NCBI RefSeq assembly: GCF_007786455.1
Contig: NZ_VNJK01000001.1
Span: 978,476-1,042,475, forward strand
Reading direction: 5' to 3'
Source: Paenibacillus agilis
GTDB lineage: Bacteria; Bacillota; Bacilli; Paenibacillales; Paenibacillaceae
Length of the DNA stretch: 64,000 nucleotides
In this document: in pieces, positions 44,771 to 53,686 of the stretch
How positions within the stretch are numbered: position 1 is the stretch's first letter
Layout: every line of letters begins with the position of its first letter
Position numbers and translations under genes: made by a program
The notes under the pieces: generated by a model
Seen by the model: the letters and a program-made list of their open reading frames with translations, nothing else
Database searches by the model: none
Told to the model about the DNA's origin: nothing

Positions 44771-45991
44771 TTGAGTAAACAACAAAAGATGTTGACCTTA
44801 AATTTATTTTTATTGACCTTCGTCCTAGGGACAAGTGAATTTGTTATTGTGGGTCTTTTGGCTGAAGTGTCAGCCGATTTACATATTTCTATTTCAGCAG
44901 CAGGGGCTCTAGTATCAGCATTTGCCCTATCTTTTGCAATAGGTACACCGATATTGACAGCTATGTTCAGTCAGTTCAATAAGTATCCTCTAATGCTTTC
45001 ATTGATTGGGGCATTTATTGCAGGCAATATTATAACTGCCTTATCCGATTCGTATGCGCTGCTCCTTGTTTCCAGAATTATTACGGCTGTTGTAACCGGA
45101 GTTTTGATCGCACTTGCAATGGCCGTTGGCAGCGAAAGCGTGTCTGCCGAAAAGAGGGGCGCGGTCATTTCAATCATCTTTATGGGCTTTACAATTGCTA
45201 GTGTAATTGGAGTTCCTCTAGGTACTTATATCGGACAATGGGGCGGTTGGCAGCTGGCCTTTTGGTTTACCTCTCTATTAGGAATCATTTCTCTATTCGC
45301 AAGCTCGGCAACGATTCCCAGAGGGCTAAAGGGAACACGGAGCTCATTAAAAAAACAAATCGGTTTATTAACCAATTCACGTATTGTCATAGCCTTCTTT
45401 ATTCCGGCGTTAAGTATTGGAGCAACTTATACCGTATATACCTATTTAACTCCTCTGATGCAAGAGGTACTCTTTGTCCCAGACCAATATATCAGCCTTG
45501 TATTTCTGCTTTACGGAGTTGTATCCGTGTTTAGCACACTAATTGGAGGAAAATTGGCCAATCGGGATGGGATTAGGAAGCTTAGATATGTGTTTCTCAT
45601 TCAAGCGCTTATTCTCGCGTCGTTGTATGTTACCTCTAACTCAATTGTCGCAGGTTTAATTAGCATTTCATTCCTTGCTCTTATCGTGTATGTCATGAAC
45701 TCCACTATGCAGTTGTATTTCATTGATTTGGCTGATAAACATTATCCAGCTGCGAAAGATTTGGCTTCATCGTTGACTCCTGTTTCTGTAAATGTCGGAA
45801 TCGCGCTTGGCTCAGCTCTTGGCGGGATTGTCACAACGCACAGGGAAATAATCGATATATCATGGTTCGGTGGTATCGTCGCGATCGCTGCCTCATTATT
45901 AACCTTTATCAGCTACAGCTTGGACCGTAAGCAATCGATCTATGGTAAAAGGGGTTCGATAAGGAACGCCTGTAATGATAGTGGAGTGTAA
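44771..45991 (+). CDS. MFS efflux transporter (DHA1/AraJ-YdhP type)
   Basis: This 406-residue protein has 12 transmembrane segments and begins LFLLTFVLGTSEFVIVGLL. This TSEFV motif marks the AraJ/YdhP/sugar-efflux-like branch of the DHA1 antiporters. An IGVPLGTYIGQWGGWQ motif C follows in helix 5. The start is TTG 44771 with GGGGGAG upstream. It is co-transcribed with and presumably induced by the MerR regulator just before it. The substrate is unknown. Confidence 0.85.
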   Translation: MSKQQKMLTLNLFLLTFVLGTSEFVIVGLLAEVSADLHISISAAGALVSAFALSFAIGTPILTAMFSQFNKYPLMLSLIGAFIAGNIITALSDSYALLLVSRIITAVVTGVLIALAMAVGSESVSAEKRGAVISIIFMGFTIASVIGVPLGTYIGQWGGWQLAFWFTSLLGIISLFASSATIPRGLKGTRSSLKKQIGLLTNSRIVIAFFIPALSIGATYTVYTYLTPLMQEVLFVPDQYISLVFLLYGVVSVFSTLIGGKLANRDGIRKLRYVFLIQALILASLYVTSNSIVAGLISISFLALIVYVMNSTMQLYFIDLADKHYPAAKDLASSLTPVSVNVGIALGSALGGIVTTHREIIDISWFGGIVAIAASLLTFISYSLDRKQSIYGKRGSIRNACNDSGV

Positions 45992-46186
45992 TACTGTACG
46001 CAGCATATTCAAGGCTGCGTTTTTATTTTGTGAGGATTGCCACGATTATTAGGAACCCGAGGCTGGAGAACATACTGAAATATTGACAGTCACTTATCAT
46101 CTTGTAAGATCATGTATAATGATATGTTCATCCATGTTCTACCAATATTTTTATATCTTTATGGACAAATATCGGAGGTGAGAAAA

Positions 46187-46468
46187 TTGCTGAAGGGGAT
46201 CCGAGGCGCTGTCGTTACAAATTCGGCTATGCAAAAGGTTCTTATTTATCTTTCAATTACTTGTATTGTAATAAATGTAATTGGCTATATCACTGCCTTG
46301 TTCATTTTCTCTAATTTCAATTATTTATATTGGTCTGTAGGAATAGGGTACCTGGGCTTCATGTGTGCTTTTTTGTGCAAGAACAATAAGTTAGCACTCC
46401 TCAACGTAGTCTTGTGCATCGGATTCATTTTTGCAGTCTTTAGCCCAATTATGTATTGGCTTAGTTAA
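46187..46468 (+). CDS. Small membrane protein of unknown function
   Basis: This 93-residue product has three hydrophobic segments (about residues 18-40, 45-62 and 68-90) and a short basic N-terminus. The start is TTG 46187 with a strong GGAGGTGA six to eight bases upstream; the longer frame from 46112 has no site. A TATAAT at 46115-46120 sits next to the palindrome ATCTTGTAAGAT (46099-46110), which may be an operator. The family is unrecognised. Confidence 0.55.
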   Translation: MLKGIRGAVVTNSAMQKVLIYLSITCIVINVIGYITALFIFSNFNYLYWSVGIGYLGFMCAFLCKNNKLALLNVVLCIGFIFAVFSPIMYWLS

Positions 46469-46505
46469 TAGTTGCTTTCATACAGCTTACATGCTTAGTA
46501 AAAGC

Positions 46506-46574
46506 AAACAGCCCAGTCACACAAATGGAAAGCAGATAAATTTCCATGTTAGTGCGATTATGGGCTGTTTTGTT
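46506..46574. terminator. Bidirectional terminator
   Basis: AAACAGCCCA pairs with TGGGCTGTTT around an inner ATGGAAA/TTTCCAT stem, with T-runs at both ends. It lies between the small membrane gene and the convergent GNAT gene. Confidence 0.82.
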
Positions 46575-46583
46575 CGCTCACAC

Positions 46584-47108
46584 TTAGGCATTCGGATCAT
46601 GCAGTTTATAATATAGAACCGTCGCATCGAGATTTCCATTCGCTGATCTTGCAAAGGACGGGATTGTCCCCGCCTGTTGATATCCAATAGAACGATACAA
46701 CAGATTGGACGGATCTCCTTCTCTTGTATCGAGTACGAGCAGCGTGCGGCCCTCGCTCCATGCCGCTTCTTCCGCCGTGCGCATAAGGGCACGTCCAACT
46801 CCTAATCTTCGATGTTGTGGGCTTGTCATCAATTTCGCAATTTCCGCCCGATGGTTTCCGTTTGGCTTGCCGCAGAGATGGAGCTGCACAGTACCTACTA
46901 CACATCCATTCCATACAGCAATCCATAACCTTACGTTTGGAGCCAAGACGTTAGCCCAATAATCCCGAGCCTCATCAGGAGAGAGGGGTGGCAAGAAGCC
47001 GATTGAAGCGCCGCCTTCTACCACTTGTACGAGAAGGTCAGCAAGTTCTTCCTCGATATAATCGTCAACCTTGTTTGTAAGTTCAATAAGCAGCATATTG
47101 TCCTTCAT
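46584..47108 (-). CDS. GNAT-family N-acetyltransferase
   Basis: This 174-residue protein has the GNAT fold with the acetyl-CoA pyrophosphate loop HRRLGVGRALM at about residues 100-110, preceded by AEIAKLMTSP and followed by LVLDTREGDPSNLLYRSIGYQ. The substrate is unknown. GGGAGGA lies eight bases before the ATG at 47108. It is divergent from a LysR-type regulator, which may control it. Confidence 0.87.
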   Translation of the reverse strand: MKDNMLLIELTNKVDDYIEEELADLLVQVVEGGASIGFLPPLSPDEARDYWANVLAPNVRLWIAVWNGCVVGTVQLHLCGKPNGNHRAEIAKLMTSPQHRRLGVGRALMRTAEEAAWSEGRTLLVLDTREGDPSNLLYRSIGYQQAGTIPSFARSANGNLDATVLYYKLHDPNA

Positions 47109-47238
47109 TATGATGTCCTCCCGTATCCAAGCTGTCTTTGCATAACGATCTTGTAATAGAAGTATAGTTGACCTAGAATAATTTGTATAACGAATCTTAA
47201 GTATTGCAGTAATAAATAAATCGAATCGAGGAATGTGA

Positions 47239-48096
47239 ATGGACCAGTCTCACTTGGAGGCATTTATGGCGGTATGCCAAACGCTCAATTTCACCACTGC
47301 CGCCAAACATCTACACATTTCCCAATCCGCTGTGACGGCGAGAATTCGGGCATTGGAACGAACGGTTGGCAAGCGGCTGTTTGATCGTGATAATCGAACC
47401 GTCAGTCTGACGCGCTCGGGTATCGCTTTTCTACCATACGCTGAACGTATGCTCCAGCTTATCGAAGAGAGCAAATTGTCACTGTCCGAACAATATAGGG
47501 AACATATCGTGTTGAGCGGCCCAGGCTCCGTATGGCACTACCGATATTTGAATCGGATTCTTGAGTTTAGAGACAAACATCCGCATGTAGCCGTCAAATT
47601 TTTGAGCTATATCGACCCAGGCTATATGATTCGTGATTTGCTGCTTGATGGTAGTGTCAGCCTTGCGGTCAAGTTGGACCCACCCGACCATCCAAGTATT
47701 TCGAAACAGCTGCTGTTCGAAGACGAAATCATTCTTGTATCTGCTGATGGAACTGCTGCGCTATCGGAGCCCAATTTTTCCTCGCCGACCTATTGCCACA
47801 TCGACTGGGGAAATCCTTTCACGGAATGGTTTGCCTCCCTTGTTGAGCCGGGGTTTATACCAGCACTTCAAACCGATCATTCGTCCACGATGCTCACGAT
47901 GCTGTTGAGCAACTCGGTTTTCGGCTTTTTGCCAAAATCGATAGCGGATCCGTATCTTCAATCGTACAAGCTGTATCAAGTCCCGCTTTCTGTAGAATCA
48001 CCCATTATAAAGGGCTACGCCTGCTACTTGACTGAAAAGCGCGAGCAATCTCACGTTAGATTGGCGTTGGAACTACTCGGAGTAGATGCATATTAA
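47239..48096 (+). CDS. LysR-family transcriptional regulator
   Basis: This 285-residue regulator has an N-terminal helix-turn-helix (LNFTTAAKHLHISQSAVTARI at about residues 16-36), the linker helix and the LFDRDNRTVSLTRSG stretch, followed by a LysR substrate-binding domain (about 90-285). GAGG is eight bases upstream of the ATG. It is divergent from a GNAT gene, the usual layout of a LysR and its target. The ligand is unknown. Confidence 0.9.
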   Translation: MDQSHLEAFMAVCQTLNFTTAAKHLHISQSAVTARIRALERTVGKRLFDRDNRTVSLTRSGIAFLPYAERMLQLIEESKLSLSEQYREHIVLSGPGSVWHYRYLNRILEFRDKHPHVAVKFLSYIDPGYMIRDLLLDGSVSLAVKLDPPDHPSISKQLLFEDEIILVSADGTAALSEPNFSSPTYCHIDWGNPFTEWFASLVEPGFIPALQTDHSSTMLTMLLSNSVFGFLPKSIADPYLQSYKLYQVPLSVESPIIKGYACYLTEKREQSHVRLALELLGVDAY

Positions 48097-48117
48097 TCTT
48101 GACTCTGTGCTGGGCAG

Positions 48118-48144
48118 AACACCGGATTATTTCGGTGTTTTCGT
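48118..48144 (+). terminator. Terminator after LysR gene
   Basis: AACACCG, seven-base loop, CGGTGTT, then a short T-run. Confidence 0.7.
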
Positions 48145-48188
48145 GTTATGTAAGCAATCACTATCGACTCTAACCTGTTCCACGGCAG

Positions 48189-48233
48189 TATACCAACCAT
48201 ACAATATATGGTATAAATCTATATAATAGATTT
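48189..48233. promoter_or_regulatory. Nested dyads upstream of the two-component genes
   Basis: TATACCA (48189-48195) and TGGTATA (48209-48215) are inverted copies. Directly next to them AAATCTAT-ATA-ATAGATTT (48215-48233) is a perfect 8-bp-arm palindrome. They precede the response regulator by about 80 bases and are candidate operators. Confidence 0.5.
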
Positions 48234-48311
48234 AAGTGATATAGCTTGGTGCATAAGATTAGCAACTAGTTATAGTTTCTTAGAGGAACTAGGTTACAGG
48301 GGGATGTCGTG

Positions 48312-48992
48312 ATGGCTAACATTCTAATTGTGGATGATGACCCAGATATACTAGAGCTTATTCGCTTTTATTTGCATAGAGATGGCTTCAAGGTCAATCA
48401 TGCAAGCAATGGCGTTGAGGCAATTGAGAGATTGCGTGAAGAGAAAATGGATCTAGTTATCGTAGACATTATGATGCCGCAGATGGACGGGTGGGATTTG
48501 TGTAGAGCCTTGAGGGCCGACTTTCATGAGATGCCAATTTTGATGGTAACAGCTAAGGGAGAAACCGAGCATAAAATTAAAAGCTTTAATTTGGGTGCGG
48601 ATGATTATCTCGTCAAGCCATTTGACCCCATCGAGCTGGTAGCGCGAGTGAAGCTTCATTTGAAGAGATATCATATTCAATCCTCTATGAAGGTTCAAGT
48701 AGGCAATGTGCTGCTGGACAAAAATAGATATGAAGCGGTCATTGGCAGTATACAGTTATCGCTCCCGCTTCGAGAATTCGATCTTCTATATAAGCTGGCA
48801 AGCTATCCAGGTAAAATATTTACCCGGAATGATCTTATCGAGCAAGTGTGGGGTGCCTATTTTGAAGGAGACGACCGCACGGTAGATGTACATATTAAAC
48901 GGTTAAGAGATCGATTCGCCGGATTGAACTGCGCCTTCACGATTGAGACCAAACGTGGGCTAGGCTATAAACTAGAGGAACAGCGGACATGA
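48312..48992 (+). CDS. OmpR-family response regulator
   Basis: This 226-residue regulator has a receiver domain with the acidic pocket DDD at about residues 8-10, phosphoacceptor Asp52 in VIVDIMMPQMDG and Lys in VKPFD. The winged helix has LPLREFDLLYKLA and DRTVDVHIKRLR. I prefer ATG 48312, six bases after AGGGGGAT, to GTG 48309. The stop overlaps the kinase ATG (ATGA). It probably controls the RND efflux genes 1.5 kb downstream. Confidence 0.9.
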   Translation: MANILIVDDDPDILELIRFYLHRDGFKVNHASNGVEAIERLREEKMDLVIVDIMMPQMDGWDLCRALRADFHEMPILMVTAKGETEHKIKSFNLGADDYLVKPFDPIELVARVKLHLKRYHIQSSMKVQVGNVLLDKNRYEAVIGSIQLSLPLREFDLLYKLASYPGKIFTRNDLIEQVWGAYFEGDDRTVDVHIKRLRDRFAGLNCAFTIETKRGLGYKLEEQRT

Positions 48993-50362
48993 TCAAATCC
49001 CTATACGTTCGGGTTGTGCTCACTTATGTAACGGCAGTATCGATTGGCTTGATCAGTGCATTTTTGTTGTCTCAGTTTGTTATCCAAACTTATGGTGATC
49101 AGTTTATTGAAAATCTTCAAATTGAATTGGCAAAGGATGCTGCCAGCCTTGAGCAGGCGATTCGCAGTAACGGGATTGAGCAAGTCGGTGCTCTACTAAA
49201 GCAGAAAGGATATGCCGAAAAATACGATGTAAGGTTATACGACAGCAGCAGAGTGATGAGAGTGATAAATGGAAGAGATTCATCTGATCTATTTATTATT
49301 CCCGATCAAGTTGTTCGGTTTGTATTAAATGGTGAAACGTACAGGGGACGTGATGTATCCCCGTCAGAACTTGTCATCGGAATTCCTTACGAAGAGGCGG
49401 GCAGCCGTTATGCGCTATTTATTCAAGCGTCTGAAGGCTCTATGTCCTCTGTTTCGACGAAGCTGCTTATTTTTGCATTAATTATTAATTTATTGGTCGG
49501 CTGTGTGATCATTATTATTGGTGCAAAGTACTTAGTGAGACCGATACGGGGCATGAAGGCGGCTACCGAGCAATTGGCCAGGGGAGAGTTCGACATTGAA
49601 TTGGAGTGGAGCAACAGAAAGGACGAACTTGGACAGCTGGCAAGAAGCTTTAATTATATGGCGAGTCAGATGCAGCAGCTTGAAGGGATGAGGCAAACGT
49701 TTGTTTCTAATGTGTCTCATGAAATTCAATCCCCACTGACTTCTATTTCGGGGTTCTCAAAGGCTCTTCAGCATAATCATTTATCAGAAGAGGAGCGAAT
49801 TCGATATCTAACCATTATTCAGCAGGAGAGCGAAAGGGTCTCGCGTCTAACCGAAAATTTATTAAAGCTAGCCTCTTTGGAGTCGCAGCACCATCCATTT
49901 TCTCCGTGCATGTACGATTTGGATGAGCAGCTGCGTCAAGTAGTTGTGTCGATCGAGCCGCTATGGTCGGATAAATCGATAGAATGGGAGATGGATTTGT
50001 CCCGCACTAAGATTAAGGCAGATGAAGATCAGCTGAATCAGGTGTGGATGAATATTATCAGCAATAGTATTAAGTTTTCACCGATAGGTGGCCACATTCG
50101 GATAACGATTGTCAAACATATAGGATCGATTGAAGTTAGAATCACAGACTCGGGGATCGGTATTCCCGAGGAAGAGCAGGTTAAAGTATTTGAGAGATTC
50201 TACAAAGTGGATAAGTCCCACAACAAGATTAAGTCTGGTAACGGTCTAGGATTAGCGATTGTCAAAAAAATTGTTTCCTTGCATGGGGGAACGGTTGTCC
50301 TTAAAAGCAATTCAGACGCAGGCATAACCGTAATCGTTACACTGCCTCATATCATTTCATAA
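48989..50362 (+). CDS. Sensor histidine kinase
   Basis: This 457-residue membrane kinase has transmembrane helices at about residues 8-28 and 155-178 around an extracytoplasmic sensor, a HAMP domain (VRPIRGMKAATEQLARG), HisKA with His244 in SHEIQSPL, and HATPase with NIISNSIKFSP, DSGIGIP and GNGLGLAIVK. It is translationally coupled to the regulator. Being next to an RND pump suggests it senses an antimicrobial or envelope stress. That is inference. Confidence 0.9.
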   Translation: MIKSLYVRVVLTYVTAVSIGLISAFLLSQFVIQTYGDQFIENLQIELAKDAASLEQAIRSNGIEQVGALLKQKGYAEKYDVRLYDSSRVMRVINGRDSSDLFIIPDQVVRFVLNGETYRGRDVSPSELVIGIPYEEAGSRYALFIQASEGSMSSVSTKLLIFALIINLLVGCVIIIIGAKYLVRPIRGMKAATEQLARGEFDIELEWSNRKDELGQLARSFNYMASQMQQLEGMRQTFVSNVSHEIQSPLTSISGFSKALQHNHLSEEERIRYLTIIQQESERVSRLTENLLKLASLESQHHPFSPCMYDLDEQLRQVVVSIEPLWSDKSIEWEMDLSRTKIKADEDQLNQVWMNIISNSIKFSPIGGHIRITIVKHIGSIEVRITDSGIGIPEEEQVKVFERFYKVDKSHNKIKSGNGLGLAIVKKIVSLHGGTVVLKSNSDAGITVIVTLPHIIS

Positions 50363-50374
50363 GGTGACAACAAA

Positions 50375-50418
50375 GTCGACGGATTAAGGGGAACACGCCT
50401 TAGACGTTGGCTTTTTTT
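50375..50418 (+). terminator. Probable terminator between the kinase and RND genes
   Basis: An imperfect stem (GTCGACGG...AAGG with CCTTAGACGTTGGC) is followed by T7. It suggests that the RND genes have their own promoter. Confidence 0.55.
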
Positions 50419-50447
50419 ATTAGTATCGTAAAAAAATCTGTTCAACA

Positions 50448-50462
50448 TGTGATTACGTCACA
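50448..50462. promoter_or_regulatory. Dyad upstream of the RND gene
   Basis: TGTGA-TTACG-TCACA is a perfect 5-bp-arm inverted repeat 100 bases before the RND start. It looks like an operator, perhaps for the neighbouring response regulator or MocR protein. The spacing (5) differs from CRP/FNR sites (6 or 4). Confidence 0.45.
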
Positions 50463-50563
50463 TTATGTTCATAATCGTGTAGTAGACTGACTTCAAGTTA
50501 CTAGGAAGAAAAACCCAATACATAGGTAGAGCTTTAGAGATTATAGGGTAGGAGGGTTAACGC

Positions 50564-53500
50564 TTGAAGTCACTCATTCAATTTTCGATGAACAAAATAG
50601 CAGCCATGATTATACTAACTGCAATTGTAGTAGGAGCGGGGGCTTTTTCGGGTACGTCGCTGAAGGTAGAGAATATGCCTAATATCTCCATACCCATTAT
50701 TTTCATTACAACTCCTTATCAAGCTTCACCGCAAGATGTGATGAGTCTTGTCACGAAGCCGGTTGAGGATAAAGTTGCGAATGTTGAAGGGCTGACGATG
50801 GTAAGTTCTACGTCCAACGATGGCAGTTCCATGATCACGCTTCAGTTTGACGAGAACGTTCAGATCGATAAGATGAAGCAAGATCTAGAAAGTCTCGTCC
50901 AAGATGTGCAATTGCCAAAAGGGGCAGGCAGACCCAAAGTATCTACGCTAGGATTCGCATCGGAACCTGCCTATTACTTAGCCATTCATACTAAAGATTC
51001 CATGTCCCAAAGCGAATTGGATCAATTGTATGAGCAAGAGCTCAAGTCCGGCTTCGAATCGATCAACGGGATCGATCACATCGATACGATAGGAGCTCGC
51101 CGTACGTCTCTAGATATTCAGTTGGATGCCGCTGCATTGTCAGCCTATGGCTTGACACCAAATATGGTGACGGATTCCGTGCAATCGGCGATGACGAATA
51201 GTACGGCTGGAATCGTGGAGTTTAATGGGAATACGCAAATTGCTCGGGTTCAGGGCGAATTGGACAGTCTTTTTTCCCTAGAGAGCTTAGAGATAACCTC
51301 TCCAACGGGTGCAACATTGCTACTGAAGGAAATCGCAAAAATTCAAGCCGTCAATGAGGCTAACTTTATCGCTCGTATGGATGGAAAACCGGCTGTAGGT
51401 ATTCATTTGTACAAGTCGGCTGCTACTAATGCTGTTGATTTCTCCAATGAAGCTAATGAGCTGATCCGCGGTTGGGAAAAAGTACACCCAGAAGTGTCCT
51501 TTAGCAAAATCTATGACAGCGCGGATGAGGTTCGGGCATCCATTAGCGGCCTGCTGAAAGAAGGCATGATAGGCATCGTCCTTGCTTCCCTCATGATCTT
51601 GCTCTTCTTACGCAATATGAGGATGACCTTAATCGTGGTTGTGTCGATACCGCTCTCCATTCTATTAACCTTTATTATGATGCATGGCATGAATGTCACC
51701 TTAAATATTATGTCGCTCGGAGGCATGTTTATTGCCGTGGGAAGGATCGTGGATGACAGTATCGTCGTGATTGAGAGCATCTATGCCAATTTGGAAAAAG
51801 CTCAGCAACGAAATGAATCTGTTATTTTGTTAGCCGTTAAGCAGGTTGCGATGGCTATTAGCTCTTCTACTTTTGTAACAGTAGGTGTGTTTCTTCCCAT
51901 TGCCTTTGTAACGGGTGTTATTGGCGGATTATTTCGCCCGTTTGCGATTACGGTTTCTTGTGCACTGCTTGCTTCCTTGCTCGTTTCTTTAACGATTATA
52001 CCGATGATGGCGAAGCTGATGGTACTTCGTAGTACTAAGGCGACGAGTGTGAAGGAGCATGAAGGAGGCAAAGTAGTTGAGTGGTATGAGCGAGTGCTAG
52101 TTTGGAGCTTAACACATCGAATTAAGACTCTGCTATTTTCCGGACTGCTGCTCATTTTGACCGTTATATTTACAATTCCTAATCTTCCCCAAGGATTTTT
52201 ACCTGAAGATGCAGTAGAGCGGCAAATGAACTTTACGATCAAATTGCCAACAGAAACCCCCTTTGACAGCACAAACCTGCAGGCACAGCAAATTGAAACG
52301 CTGCTGCACGAAGCAACAGACGAGAATAAGCAGCCGCTGTTCACATTTGTGGAAGCGCTAGTTGGATACAGGGGAAGTGAGGAACGTGTTCCGTATTCTA
52401 TAGAGGTCATTACAGAGGCAAATGAGAACGTCGATCCTAAAATTGTAATGGAGCAATATACACAGCTTATCGCAAGCCAGCTTCCTAAAGGATCTGAGGT
52501 ATTGCCTGGATCTTTAAAAGGAGGCAGCGGATATTCTTCCACCGATTTCACGTATGTGATTTATGCGGAGGATCAACAGGTGTTGGAACAGGCTTCCGCA
52601 ATGATGAAGACGAGGATGAAGGAATTCCCTGTGTTAAAGGAAATAAAAGATAGCTTAGGAGATGCAAAGACGGAAGTACAGATTACGGTGAACCCGTCAA
52701 AAGCGAAACGATTTGGCTTGGAAGTATCGATGGTCCATATGTATGTTGGGCAATGGCTTGCTAAATATGAACTTGGCAATGTTCGTCTGGATAACACGGT
52801 TTATCGGGCAGCAGTTGAACTTGCTCCTAAAGACAAAAATTCATTAGAGCAGCTCGGACAAATGCCGATGAAGGCGGCTGATGGAAGTACTGTATATTTG
52901 AACGAAGTGGCGAAGTTACAGCAAGTCACAGCGCCAGTCGCGCTTCAGCGGGAAAGCCAGAAGCTGATGGTACAATTAACGGCCAAGATTGACTCCGTAG
53001 ACAAAGGGGCGATCAGTGCGCAAGTAACAGATGCACTTAACCAAATCGAGCTTCCAGCAGGAGTAACGACGACGGTTCGCGGTGTGAGCATGGATATGAT
53101 GAAGGGCTTCAATCAAATGTTTGCTGCTATGGGAGCTGCAGTAGCCATCGTTTATCTTATTATGGTGCTGTGCTTCGGGAATGCGGGTACTCCATTCGCT
53201 ATTCTATTTTCTTTACCTTTAGCAGTTATCGGTGGCTTGCTAGGGCTGTGGATAGCAAATGAATCTATCAATATTACATCCCTAATTGGCTTCTTGATGT
53301 TAATTGGAATCGTTGTGACAAATGCAATTGTCCTGCTTGATCGTACGCAGCAGCTGAGGGGGGAAGGCTATCTCGTTCGGCATGCCCTTATTGAATCAGG
53401 AAAAGTTCGTCTGCGTCCGATTATTATGACAGCGGGAGCAACGATTGCTGCTATGGTTCCATTGGCACTTGGAATTTCGAACGGCACATTAATATCGAAG

Positions 53501-53659
53501 GGGCTCGCGGTTGTCGTCATTGGCGGACTAATTACCTCTACGATACTTACGCTTGTTGTTGTGCCAATTGTGTATGAGATGATCGAATCGTTCAAGGTTC
53601 GGATGAGCCGATTATTCAAACGGAACGTACCTTCTGGCTCTACACACGAAGTTAGCTAA
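50564..53659 (+). CDS. RND-family efflux transporter (SwrC/AcrB-like)
   Basis: This 1031-residue pump has 12 transmembrane segments and two large extracytoplasmic loops (about residues 30-330 and 550-840). The TM4 proton-relay aspartates are visible in GRIVDDSIVVIES. The TM1 start and the loop motif TTPYQASPQDVMSLV are of the HAE1/SwrC type known in Bacillus, where SwrC exports surfactin. The start is TTG 50564 with GGAGGG upstream. An adaptor lipoprotein follows directly. A toxic lipopeptide or drug substrate is likely but unproven. Confidence 0.9.
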   Translation: MKSLIQFSMNKIAAMIILTAIVVGAGAFSGTSLKVENMPNISIPIIFITTPYQASPQDVMSLVTKPVEDKVANVEGLTMVSSTSNDGSSMITLQFDENVQIDKMKQDLESLVQDVQLPKGAGRPKVSTLGFASEPAYYLAIHTKDSMSQSELDQLYEQELKSGFESINGIDHIDTIGARRTSLDIQLDAAALSAYGLTPNMVTDSVQSAMTNSTAGIVEFNGNTQIARVQGELDSLFSLESLEITSPTGATLLLKEIAKIQAVNEANFIARMDGKPAVGIHLYKSAATNAVDFSNEANELIRGWEKVHPEVSFSKIYDSADEVRASISGLLKEGMIGIVLASLMILLFLRNMRMTLIVVVSIPLSILLTFIMMHGMNVTLNIMSLGGMFIAVGRIVDDSIVVIESIYANLEKAQQRNESVILLAVKQVAMAISSSTFVTVGVFLPIAFVTGVIGGLFRPFAITVSCALLASLLVSLTIIPMMAKLMVLRSTKATSVKEHEGGKVVEWYERVLVWSLTHRIKTLLFSGLLLILTVIFTIPNLPQGFLPEDAVERQMNFTIKLPTETPFDSTNLQAQQIETLLHEATDENKQPLFTFVEALVGYRGSEERVPYSIEVITEANENVDPKIVMEQYTQLIASQLPKGSEVLPGSLKGGSGYSSTDFTYVIYAEDQQVLEQASAMMKTRMKEFPVLKEIKDSLGDAKTEVQITVNPSKAKRFGLEVSMVHMYVGQWLAKYELGNVRLDNTVYRAAVELAPKDKNSLEQLGQMPMKAADGSTVYLNEVAKLQQVTAPVALQRESQKLMVQLTAKIDSVDKGAISAQVTDALNQIELPAGVTTTVRGVSMDMMKGFNQMFAAMGAAVAIVYLIMVLCFGNAGTPFAILFSLPLAVIGGLLGLWIANESINITSLIGFLMLIGIVVTNAIVLLDRTQQLRGEGYLVRHALIESGKVRLRPIIMTAGATIAAMVPLALGISNGTLISKGLAVVVIGGLITSTILTLVVVPIVYEMIESFKVRMSRLFKRNVPSGSTHEVS

Positions 53660-53686
53660 TCATTTGTAGATGGGGGAAATTATAAA

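Noticed and set aside
50448-50462. CRP/FNR site upstream of the RND gene
   Set aside because: Half-sites fit but the spacing is five bases instead of six or four, so I keep it only as an unassigned dyad.
51802-52551. 249-residue minus-strand frame inside the RND gene
   Set aside because: Ser/Thr/Cys-rich shadow frame opposite a conserved transporter.
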